Below are positions 13,051 to 22,522 of a stretch of 64,000 bases of DNA, one piece after another. The notes under the pieces are model-generated. The model worked only from the letters and a program-made list of their open reading frames with translations. It had not been told where the DNA came from and did no database searches. The stretch is from Saccharum officinarum (lineage: Eukaryota > Streptophyta > Magnoliopsida > Poales > Poaceae), in NCBI GenBank assembly GCA_020631735.1, contig CM036158.1, positions 77,987,447 to 78,051,446 on the forward strand, in the 5' to 3' direction. The first letter of the stretch is position 1, and every line of letters starts with the position of its first letter. Made by a program: the position numbers and the translations under genes.

Positions 13051-14439
13051 CTAGTCCATACCCAATATCACATCAATACCAGATGTCCTCAACACTATAG
13101 GAGCTATCTTAAACTCTACCCCCCTTAATACCATACTAATTGGAAGACAACGATTACTGGTTTGCATGGTACCTCCAGGTGAATTTACTAAGAGAGGTTC
13201 TTTCATAGCTAGCATGGATATACTATGCATTTTAACAAAAATGTTGGATATGAATGTATGAGATACTCCAGAGTCAAAAAGAACAGTTGCGGGAGTGGAA
13301 TGTACATTGAACGTACCAATCATAACTTCTGGTGCATCATGAGCTGTATCAGAAGACACGTGATTCACCCTTCCAGTACCAGATTGCCTCTGGTTGCTCT
13401 TCTGGCTCTGAGGAGTCTGCTGGTTCTGCTTCTCAGGACAATGGTACGACATATGCCCCTCTTTACCACAGACAAAGCATCTAGTAGGCGTGCTGGGAGC
13501 ACTATTCTTCATGGGGGTAACGTTGGAATTTCCAGTACGAGGAGTCTGTTGCCCAGTCTGCTGATACTGTTGACGCTGTGGATATGATGAACGCTGTTGT
13601 GACTGATTACTTTGCCAATTCTGGGACCACCTCTGATTCGGATTACGATTCCATTGACTAACCGGTCCCTGAAACTTCTGATGAAAACCATGCTGAGAAT
13701 TAGTGCGCTGACGGTTGTTGCTTCCTGAGCTTTGTACCTTCATCTTCCTCTTCCTGTCCATCTCTCTGCGCTCATTATCAAGCACAATAGCTTTATTTAC
13801 CAGCTCTTGAAAACTAGCATAGTTGTTCCCCTTCAACTGCAAGCGAAGATCATAATAAATTCCCTTCAAGAAAAGACGCTGCCTGTCTGCATCTTCCCTC
13901 ACTTCATTAGGAGCATAGCGAGCCAACTGGGTGAACCTGTCATGATATTCACTAACGCTCATCTGTCCCATCCTAAGGTTTCTGAATTCTTCCTGCTTCA
14001 GCTCAATTATACCTTCAGGAATATGACGAGCTCGAAAATCTCTAACAAACTCATTCCAAGTGATAGGAGGAGCATTGTCAGGGCGTGCAGCTTGATACGA
14101 CTCCCACCAAGTCTGAGTTGTCCCCTGTAACTGACCAGATGCATATAACACCTTCTCCATATCATTGCATTGGGCTATATTCAGCTGTTTCTCCACTGCC
14201 CTCACCCAATCATCTGCCTCTAAAGGATCAGCAGCATGAGAAAACACTGGAGGGCGTCCCTTCAAAAATTCCCCACGCTTATCCCTCACTTGCACAGGCG
14301 GTGGTCCTCCTGCAGGGGGATTGTTCTGCATGTGCTGCATAAACATCTGCATCATCTGGTTCTGAGTTTGCATGAGTTCCTCCATAGTAATGGGTAGGTT
14401 AGCACCTCCACGACCTCTGCCACGACCTCTGCCTGACAT
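13051..14439 (-). CDS. Gag and aspartic protease (element A)
   Basis: This encodes the retrotransposon capsid-nucleocapsid protein with a protease at its C-terminus. I chose the ATG at 14439, giving 462 residues, because the protein then begins MSGRGRGRGRGG like the gag of element B. The 29 upstream in-frame residues have no counterpart in element B. A retrotransposon gag domain covers roughly residues 50-230. A Q/N/S-rich linker leads to a CCHC zinc knuckle, CFVCGKEGHMSYHC, near residue 325. A pepsin-type protease follows with the active-site triplet in VLFDSGVSHTFIS (usual form DSGAS). The frame stops with TAG immediately after ILGMD. In element B the same spot reads on as GMDW, so the TAG replaces a conserved tryptophan codon and separates the protease end from pol. 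Confidence 0.9.
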   Translation of the reverse strand: MSGRGRGRGRGGANLPITMEELMQTQNQMMQMFMQHMQNNPPAGGPPPVQVRDKRGEFLKGRPPVFSHAADPLEADDWVRAVEKQLNIAQCNDMEKVLYASGQLQGTTQTWWESYQAARPDNAPPITWNEFVRDFRARHIPEGIIELKQEEFRNLRMGQMSVSEYHDRFTQLARYAPNEVREDADRQRLFLKGIYYDLRLQLKGNNYASFQELVNKAIVLDNERREMDRKRKMKVQSSGSNNRQRTNSQHGFHQKFQGPVSQWNRNPNQRWSQNWQSNQSQQRSSYPQRQQYQQTGQQTPRTGNSNVTPMKNSAPSTPTRCFVCGKEGHMSYHCPEKQNQQTPQSQKSNQRQSGTGRVNHVSSDTAHDAPEVMIGTFNVHSTPATVLFDSGVSHTFISNIFVKMHSISMLAMKEPLLVNSPGGTMQTSNRCLPISMVLRGVEFKIAPIVLRTSGIDVILGMD

Positions 14440-15146
14440 CTGTTTCCAAAAACACAGAAATTGAAATTCAGTACGATCCGAGATGATGTATTCAATAGAT
14501 AAGCAAAATCTGATTTTTCTGGGCAAACTCCAATTTCAGCAACTCAATAAAACTGTCATATCTCGAGCTACAAATGTCCAATTCAGATGATCTTTACATG
14601 GTTGGAAAGCTTACAAAATTTTCTACAACTTTTATTCACAACACTTTTTCTGATTCTGTCAATAAATTGGCCAAAAACTGAACTTAACCGAAACTGTTTC
14701 AGAATTCCAGACTGTGCAGTAACTCCAACTTGGAACAGGTATATCTCTTAGCTCTTAATAGATATTAAAATAATTCTTGCGAGGTTGGAAAGATATAGAA
14801 GTCTGATTATTCCCAGTAAAATTTCTTAAATTTCTCATGAACAGATTTTAAGTTATTTCAAAAACATCCCAGACTGATCCAAAAATCAGCAAAGGACAGA
14901 ACTAAGTTAACCTCATATTCAACTAATATATTTTGATCAAACTTAATATTCTTAACCATGGAACTTGTAGGCATGTCTACAAAACTCCAGCACACATTAC
15001 AAAGATCCAAATCACACATTATCATAATAACAATCCATCAATCATACAATTGTTCACACCACAAACCGACTCTTAAAACAATCCAAACTTAAAATTAACT
15101 CGCAACTACTATCGTTCCTATTACATAGGGATTTTTTTCCTATTTC
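14440..15146 (-). other. Untranslated spacer between ORF0 and gag, element A
   Basis: About 0.7 kb without a supported frame separates ORF0 from gag. Element B has a spacer of similar length (26301-26992) and shares short blocks, for example GGCATGTCTACAA. Just before the gag ATG the sense strand reads TACTGAATTTCAATTTCTG and then GGAAACAG, which looks like a branch point, pyrimidine-rich tract and 3' splice site. Confidence 0.5.
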
Positions 15147-15848
15147 CTAATTAAGCTTCTCATAAATCTTGGGATGACCTAACTCCGCCCTTAATTGGTC
15201 AATCTCCTTATAAGCTTGCTCCTTAAGTTCTTTTTCCTTCAGCAACTCATCCTTCAAATCCACCTCATGGAGAGCCAATTCACGAGCTAATCCCACCGTA
15301 GCTTGTAAAGTCAAGGAGGAATCATCTGCAAGCGGCACGGTCCAAATACCCTTGTCATGTAAGAAACAAGGAAAATGCCGGAGTGCACCCTTTAACGTCT
15401 TGTCCGAGCGTAGACCATGGTAGTAAACAAATGCATTGAAAGCGACATCCTCCATGCTTGTCTCCACGGTTGCCCGGCTCACTCTGGTAATGAACTTTGA
15501 CTCCACCTTAGACTCCTTAGTGGTAGGATCCCTTTTCTTAACCCATAACTCCGTTTCCCAATAGGAATCCATCCATGGATAACTATACTCTGCACTACGA
15601 TACTCCAACGTAGCTTCCCAGTCGTAGTAGTTGTCCAAGGTTCTTGTCAACATGTCATGGAAGAAAGCATCAGCTTTAGAAACCATGATATGAAACTTCG
15701 TACTCCACCCCATAACTACATTCTCCATTGGTGTATCACCAACTCTTGATTCAGCATCAGATAGCTCTTGATCACCATCTTCATACGACTCCTGAGGTTT
15801 AAAACGGGCAACGTACTGTGCAGCTGACAGACGGGGATAAGGAGACAT
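15147..15848 (-). CDS. ORF0, extra protein upstream of gag (element A)
   Basis: This is an intact 233-residue frame between the primer-binding site and gag. It has no catalytic motif that I recognise. The middle carries DWEATLEY, EYSYPWMDSYW and RATVETSMEDVAFNAF. The C-terminal ~50 residues are charged and helical-looking, and end in IDQLRAELGHPKIYEKLN. Element B has a homologous frame at 25446-26300 with the matching motifs EYTHPLEDTYW, RATIEDSIEDAAFEA and IDELRANQGMPKIYETLE, so the frame has been kept in two diverged subfamilies. Published rice RIRE3/RIRE8-type elements are known, as I recall, to have an orf0 in this position. The ATG follows directly after TTGTAG, an acceptor-like sequence. 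Function unknown; a structural or nucleic-acid-binding role is only a guess. Confidence 0.75.
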   Translation of the reverse strand: MSPYPRLSAAQYVARFKPQESYEDGDQELSDAESRVGDTPMENVVMGWSTKFHIMVSKADAFFHDMLTRTLDNYYDWEATLEYRSAEYSYPWMDSYWETELWVKKRDPTTKESKVESKFITRVSRATVETSMEDVAFNAFVYYHGLRSDKTLKGALRHFPCFLHDKGIWTVPLADDSSLTLQATVGLARELALHEVDLKDELLKEKELKEQAYKEIDQLRAELGHPKIYEKLN

Positions 15849-15983
15849 CTACAAGATTTAGACATAGATTAGATAGAATCAATGTATTTTCGCAATAGAA
15901 TAAAGTAGAGGAAGCATAAAACTTTAGTAATTAACAAGGTGAAAAGAGGAAGCCTGAATTAAGTGAAGTATGGATGCTATTAA

Positions 15984-16019
15984 CGACCATTCTAACTAGG
16001 CTCGCGTCCTACAGTCAAC
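15984..16019 (-). promoter_or_regulatory. Conserved leader block, element A
   Basis: Read on the minus strand this begins GTTGACTGTAGGACGC and ends AGAATGGTCG. Element B carries almost the same block at 25276-25312, with two substitutions and one indel, although the surrounding leaders have diverged. Its role is unknown. A packaging or dimerisation signal, or a splice donor at the internal GACT/GTAGGA, would both fit. Confidence 0.5.
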
Positions 16020-16022
16020 ACG

Positions 16023-16034
16023 GCTCCGATACCA
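16023..16034 (-). promoter_or_regulatory. Primer-binding site, element A
   Basis: On the minus strand this reads TGGTATCGGAGC, three bases inside the 5' LTR. It differs by one base from TGGTATCAGAGC, the usual plant site that pairs with the 3' end of initiator tRNA-Met to prime minus-strand DNA synthesis. Confidence 0.88.
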
Positions 16035-16037
16035 ATC

Positions 16038-18870
16038 TGTCACACCCATTTTTAAGGACAAAAATAGGATGCATAAAAGACTCATGTGCGCCCCAGGAAA
16101 CAGTCGCACACATAAGTTGACAAATTACAAAGTATCATCACAGTGCTTATTACATAACGAATAAATATTTAAGACATAGTCTTGAACGATAGGTAATAAT
16201 AACTAATAGTAATTCTTCAGCGGAAACTCCACACAGGGACACGGTTGACTGGTTGACACCAAGACTAGTACTCATTCCGATAATCTTCCTCTATATCTTC
16301 ATCTGTTATGGTGGAAATAGCAAGGGTGAGTCCATGTCGAACTCAACAAATATAACACAGGGTTCATGAGGCTCAAAAAGGCTAGACATTGTTTAACTGC
16401 GTTTAGCTTTTAATCATATATTTGCAATTGAGTAGCATCAAGATAAACCACTTCCCATTAAAGAACCAATGATCAATTGTAATAAGGATAATGAATAGCA
16501 TTAACATGAGCATAATAATAACCAACAATAATTAAGCATGATATAACAGTTATGATCAACCATTCCATAAGAATCCCCAAGGCCGCTCGTATCCGTGAGC
16601 ACGGCTAGTATACCCGTTTTTAACTCTGCGCAGAGGTGTACACTTTCACTGTGAGTCATGATTTCTAAATGAGTGGGGAGATCAAGCCCAAACACCCGAG
16701 AACCATATAAAGCCACTCAAAAGTTCGTCTAACAAGTTAGGGCCATTAGATTCACTCGGCAGGCAGATGTAGAACCCCCCTTCCCTGTGGCACAACAACC
16801 GCAGCCTATACACACTAGGCCAGGGGCTCGCACTACACCCAACGTGGCAAGCCATTCTTATGCCATTTAAGGTAACCTCTAACAAGCTAGAAAAGGTCTC
16901 TTGAACAACTAAAGCCAGAGCCATATAGCCCTCATAGCTGTACTGTATATCCCGGTTATCACTTACAGATAAGTCCTTAAGGAGAGAAACCAGAGCATCA
17001 AAATAATACACATGCTCTAGCCCCCTTTTAACAGTAATAAAATCATCTTAATAGTTGATTGCTTAATCCATTAATCAAATTACAAGATCATTGTTCTTAG
17101 TTTAAGCACTAGTAGTAGCTACCCATATGCATTCCTAAGGTTGATAAGGAATCAAGATAACAATCACTAAGTTATAATCTCTAAGGTTGTCAAGGTAAGC
17201 ACATGCATATGTATGACAATTCAATGTATAGGTAACAAGGATAGTCCTGTGTTATACTTGCCTTGATCAAAGCTTTCCTGATGATACTGCTGGTCTGGCT
17301 CAAAGTAATACTCCGAATCGTCCAAATACTGCTCACCTTCTATACTCGATCATCAATCAACAACACACATGCATCCAATCAAACAAACACGAAGCAAACA
17401 AAGAGATACAATTAGAACAGTACACCAACAGTAGCAAAACAGTAATAAAAATTTATAAAACTCTTCTACACGTTTCTACGATCACACAGACGCAAAGATC
17501 ACCAAATTAGGAGTTAGAACGTGAAAGTTATGAATTTTCTAAGATTTCCTATAGATAAATAAATACTTTAATATAAACTCGAAAATTAAATTTCCCAAAC
17601 CTACTGTACAACTATACCAACATGTAGAGCTCGCAAATACGAACCTAACGCAACTTGAACGAATCAAATCGGAGTTAAAACGAAGATTTTATGACCAAAA
17701 CAATTTTAGTGGCAAAACTGTAAATATCCGAAAACGTATTTTTGATTTACCGAGAGAGAATACACTTTCAAAACACGAAAACGTTTTCAGGGTTTACGCT
17801 AAAGGACGGCGGGTTCTATTAAGAAAAAGTCCAGGGACTCTTTAGAAAGATTACCCCGCGAAGGGGTATCTTCTAATCTCGGCCGTCGATTCAAAATCTA
17901 ACGGTTGACATCGTTTCCTAGTCTTCACAGAGAGAAGCTCGGCCTTCTTCTCCAAGTCCGGCCGACGACCTCCATGGCCGGCCACCCAAGCTCGCCGGAG
18001 ACATTCGGTTTTCCCGTTTCCGATCACCGTTCTCTCCACAACCAACACCAACCGAACGAGGAACTCAATGCGAATCCATCTATGCGGTACAAGCTAGCTA
18101 CGATGGATTGAAAACGACACGCGATGTGAGGAGGGCGTCGGCGCCATTGCCGACTCGTCGGTGACCTTCAAAAGCATGATTCGAAACATCTACACCCAAA
18201 AGAAAAACATGGGAAGGTAGAGAAGAAGATTGTAGACTCACCAACGCGAAGAACACGGCCTCAAATCCACCCGCGAGCTCCACCTACAAGCCACCGAAAT
18301 CTCCAACTCCCCCCAATCCCTAGTGCTCGGTTTCTCGTGGTTGACTAGGGTTTTAGATGGAAAACGGAAAGAGGAGAACCCCGGCTACCCTTTTGTAACT
18401 TCACCTCATCGATTTCGGGTAAGATATCAAGGATTCGAGATTCGATTCGGTTGAAGCTTTGTGTTCGTGTCCGTCCCGGTTACGACGAAGGTAGAAGATG
18501 CGGCTGCCACCTGGGGCCCACCCGTCAATGGCTGAAGGAGGATGAGGCGCGCTGCTTTGGCTTCCTAGGCCAGCCCACCGATGCGAGAGAGGGAGCACCA
18601 GCGGCCCGCTTCCGCAGCCCAGCGCGGGGAGAGAAGAAACAGGCCGGCCGGTTAACCGGGCCACCAGCAGGTAAGTATTTTTTTTTCTATTTGTTTTTCA
18701 AAACCTTTTTCAAAGAGAATTTCTAATCCAAATCAAATAAAATAAATTCCACATCACAAAATAAAATAAATGCAACAGCATGAATGCAACACCAAAAATT
18801 CTTTTTAAAATTTTAATTCCCTTTCTCTAAATTATTTAAAATTTATTACTCCTAAAATTTGGGTGTTACA
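16038..18870 (-). repeat. Element A 5' LTR
   Basis: This is the upstream LTR in element orientation, 2833 bp, with TG and CA ends. It lies next to the primer-binding site at 16023-16034 and should contain the promoter for the genomic RNA. I did not find a convincing TATA box. Short open frames in it recur in the other LTR and are not genes. Confidence 0.93.
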
Positions 18871-18875
18871 CTGTT

Positions 18876-18925
18876 TCAATGTCCTAACTGACTTGCATTT
18901 GAAATTATTAGTTGAAGGGAGTATA
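18876..18925. other. Probable Stowaway MITE remnant split by element A
   Basis: These bases end in GAAGGGAGTA, resembling the grass Stowaway terminus. Joined to the DNA left of 7140 they read GCTGGTCAAGTTCAATCCTG and then TTTCAATGTCC, similar to a common Stowaway interior. Element A therefore probably inserted into an older MITE. Confidence 0.4.
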
Positions 18926-20619
18926 TCTATACCTAATAATAAAGAGGCAAAATTTCAGGTCTTTTTTTCCTCCATCCATTTTTTTTGTCCGTCTCCCTCT
19001 AACTACCTCACAATGGAGAGTTTTTTTCGTCCAGACTTATATATACAATCCGTGCTCATACAAGTTAGAATAGCTCTTGTCTAGGTGATACGGTTATTAT
19101 TAGGTAATAGATACACTTATATTTAGAATCCATATACCAAACGCCTGTTGCAAGCTTACTTTAAATAGAATACGTCACCCTTTTTTCACGCCATGCGTCC
19201 ATTTTTTTCTTCCATGAATACGTTACCTTCCATGTGGTACACGGCACAAGAGAAAATTTTCGAATTGGACTCCTGGGGGTGCACGGATATGCCTCTTTTT
19301 ATTCCTGTTTTCTATTTCTTTTCTGGTATTCTTCAATTTTTCTTATAAAAAATAAAACTATACCTTATCTATCTATATTTACTTCTAGAAGTTCCTTTAG
19401 ATTGATTCTAATATTATGTTAATAAATTAAATAGACTTCTAACTCAATTCGGTTATGTTAGCTTCGGTCGTGTTAGCTCACGTAAATACAAGTTATCAAA
19501 GTAAATAGTTCACGATGAATACATCGGACTCTAGAAATTAACATGTATCTTATTTTCTTCCTTGATGAGTCCCTATCTCATACGCTAGGGATTTTGGTTG
19601 CACCCTCCGTATCTCATATATATGTGTCTGGTATTCATGACGCACATTCATACCAGTTAGAACAACTTATGTGTAGGTCTAGCGATAATCCATATTCGAT
19701 TCCTATATGTTTCGTTGCAATGCACGGACACAATTGCTATCTATAATATCTAATATTAATTTAGTTTTTCATCTGTTCATTGGTTTCGCCTTTTCTCTAC
19801 AAAAATAAAACTGCTTCCCTACTAACGTTCTCCATTTCCATGTTTTATATTCAGAATTTTTATCCATGGCTTCCCTTTGCTTCTATCATTTATCCATTTT
19901 TGTTTTTTATTCTGAACTGTTATCCGCAAGTTACCTAGACTAGCAGATGGTCTAACAGATCAATATGTGAACTGAAATCTCTTAAGTAGTTTGTTGCCTA
20001 ATTTAACTGAGATCTCTTAAGTAATTTGTTGCCTAATTTAGTCTAAATATAACCCTGTAATCCTTGACCAGGGCTGCCATGTGAAAAATTAGGAGAGGTC
20101 TTCTGTCACAGTCATCAATGGACAAATCAATTGTTCACACATCAATAACTAACTACTTGCCGGCTTTAATTAAGTATTCCCTTTGTTATAAATTATAAGA
20201 TGTTTGACTTTTCTAAATTCATAATTTTTGCTACGCATCTAGATATATATTATGTCTAGATTCATATTAAAAGCTATGAATGCAGATATGTCAAAACATC
20301 TTATAATTTTTATTAGAACTACGGATTTTTATGGATCCTCAAGACATTTAACCATTACAACACATGGATAGTATAAAAATTAAAGTTAGTAAGTTATGAT
20401 AATATGTCTAAATTTTTCCATGCTTTGCATTGGGAGAAAAAGAAATCTATCGAGATTATACTTTAATTCGATATATTTTAATAGCATATTGAAATATTAT
20501 TAGCATCATTAACTTATATTATTGTGTGTGTGCATGTGCATGTGTACCGTTTCGTTGTTATTTTCATAAATATATGATAGTTTTTTCTCCCGTTGCAACG
20601 CACGGGCATATTTTGCTAG
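18926..20619 (+). mobile_element. Non-autonomous Helitron
   Basis: The 5' end is TCTATACCTAATAATAAAG, preceded by host A at 18925. The 3' end has the hairpin CCCGTTGCAACGCACGGG followed by a short spacer and TTTTGCTAG, with host T at 20620. These are the features of grass Helitrons: TC start, GC hairpin, CTAG end and insertion between A and T. The interior of about 1.7 kb has no Rep/helicase gene. Near 19708 a second, degenerate hairpin-like end (CGTTGCAATGCACGGACA) hints at an older nested or tandem copy. Confidence 0.82.
20172..20325. mobile_element. Stowaway-like MITE inside the Helitron
   Basis: The segment has mirrored halves: ATTATAAGATGTTTGACTTT on the left and ATGTCAAAACATCTTATAAT on the right, with the familiar CATCTAGATATATATTATG centre. 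It matches the common grass Stowaway consensus and lies wholly inside the Helitron. Confidence 0.65.
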
Positions 20620-21716
20620 TTAATAAAAAGTCATGAACTCTAAATTAAAGGAAAGAAATGTAAAGCTCTATTAGCATGTTCTAAATAAATGTTCAGGGAG
20701 ATTAAGTGTGTCTTGGAACAGATATAATTTGGGGTTTAGTTGTATGTTAGCCATAGAGACATCATCATTATATTTATTCCATATTTGTTGCAACTTTGCC
20801 TGATAAGATCAATATATATAATACAATACATTATGTGAACTGATTTTAATTTGCAACAAAAATCAATCAAACTTTATTTTCTTTTCCATATCCCCATCCA
20901 TTTTAAAAGAAATATATATAGCCAGTATATATAGTGCTTATTAGATATCAATGGAGCTCATTATATATGTATTATTTCTATTGCTAATACTGAGCTAATA
21001 TTACAAGCAACTTGAGTGAAACATTTAGCTGCCCAACCAATAATATAGCAAGACGGTAATGTCTTTATATCTACAAGAATGAGAAGCAAAATTGATTTTA
21101 GATAGGGTGGGGCCTCTGTGAAGGTGGAGCTATCGCTTATACACACTCTTTTTTGGAGGAAGCATCGTGGATGCTTCGCTGAAGAGACCTTACATGCATG
21201 TGTGTCTTTGCAAAAGCCTAAAGTTTGTTGTCGCCCAACATTCCATTGTGGCAAACCTTCGGTTTGATGCGTTACAACCTTTTTGGTGAACACTTTGCAA
21301 ACATATTTTTATTGTGCTAGCCATTCAGGGAACATCACTTTAACAAAACTATTACTACATAACATTTGTTGTGTTACTTGTTGTAATTATGGCAGTTTTA
21401 TGGCATACTAAAGAATTTTTTTTGAGTGGCATAAAAAAGGAATATAATGACATATGCTAGCTTAAAACCTCCTGCAAAAGTAGCACAGAAGTTTAAGTGA
21501 ATTATGCCAGCTATATACATCAACTCTTGTTGGTGATGAGAAAAGCTAAAAAAGAGATGTCATTGTCTGTAGGGAATATTACTTTCACCATTCTAATAAG
21601 ATCAGTATGTCATGACTCTTTGCTAGAACTGAATTCATATCTGCCGACAATTCCAAAGTCTATCATGCATGTGCACGATTATCATCTAATCAACTAAACA
21701 GTTAATAAAGATAAAT
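20620..21716. other. Non-genic DNA with one unrecognised ORF
   Basis: A minus-strand frame of 110 residues at 20961-21293 has no motif I recognise and no support from splice sites or a homologous copy. The rest is AT-rich with no gene. Confidence 0.35.
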
Positions 21717-22522
21717 TGATATTGATAGAAAGTGATTAGGGGAATTTTCAATACATTACTATGAATGGTCAACGTACATATATATAGGCATTGTGGACAG
21801 GCCCACTTGCCATATTACATTCCAACACTCTCCCACAATCTAAACTGGGAGCACTGCGAACATTGAGACTGGACCTAAACTCCGTGAACACGGACGTCGG
21901 CAAACCTTTGGTGGAGATGTCGGCGTACTGGGACGTAGTGGGAACGTGCAGGACACGGACTTCACTAAGGGCGACTCGCTCTCTGACGAAGTGCAAGTCA
22001 ATTCAATATGCTTGGTTCGCTGATGCTGAACCGGGTTGGTGGAGAGATAAACGGCGCTGACATTATCACAGTAGACCACTGTAGCACAATGGAGAGGACA
22101 GCGAAGCTCTGCCAAGAGTTGGCGCAACCAGCAAGCTTCGGCGACTCCATTCGCGACAGCTCGATATTCTGCCTCTGCACTGGACCGGGACACTGTAGGC
22201 TGACGCTTGGACGACCAAGAGGAGATTGTCCCGAGAAACACCGCATAACCCGAGGTGGATTTGCGTGTATTAGGGCAACCTGCCCAATCTGCATCGGTGT
22301 AGACAGTGAGGTCAGCTGGAGACGTCCGGTGAAGGTGCAATCCGTAGTCAAGGTACCCTGAAGGTACCGGAGAATGCGCTTCAGAGCGCTTAGATGGGGC
22401 TCCCGGGGGTCATGCATGTACAAGCAAACCTGCTGAACTGCATAGGCAATATCTGACCTGGTGAATGTGAGATACTGGAGAGCCCCAGCAAGACTACGGT
22501 ACTGACTGGGATCTGGAACAGT
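21717..22522 (-). mobile_element. Ty1/copia fragment: pol 3' end and LTR
   Basis: On the minus strand from 22522 the sequence encodes the end of copia reverse transcriptase and the RNase H domain. Visible motifs are SLAGALQYLTFTRSDIAYAV, DADWAGCPNTRKSTSG, SRSSAEAEYRA and YCDNVSAVYLS, then a C-terminal region with TSQYADISTKGLP. Two single-base frameshifts, near 22335 and 22000, break the frame. A purine tract GATTGTGGGAGAG follows. An LTR start TGTTGGAATG reads from 21827 leftward and probably ends near 21717-21723, giving an LTR of about 110 bp. The upstream part of the element is cut off by insertion of element B at 22523 and does not reappear after the gap. Confidence 0.82.

Larger units (their letters stand above)
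7145..18870 (-). mobile_element. Ty3/gypsy chromovirus (Tekay-like), element A
   Basis: This is a complete LTR retrotransposon of about 11.7 kb on the minus strand. Two nearly identical LTRs (7145-9978 and 16038-18870) start TGTCACACCC and end GTGTTACA on the plus strand. The 5-bp duplication CTGTT flanks it at 7140-7144 and 18871-18875. In element orientation the order is 5' LTR, primer-binding site, ORF0, gag-protease, reverse transcriptase, RNase H, integrase, chromodomain, polypurine tract and 3' LTR. RT before integrase plus a chromodomain places it among chromoviruses. The long LTRs and the chromodomain sequence favour the Tekay (Del) lineage. About 22 LTR differences, mostly transitions, were counted by eye, which implies a recent insertion. 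A single in-frame stop splits gag-PR from pol. Confidence 0.95.

Noticed and set aside
20961..21293. 110-residue minus-strand frame with several cysteines, considered as a secreted peptide gene
   Set aside because: No signal peptide, splice context or homologous copy could be recognised.
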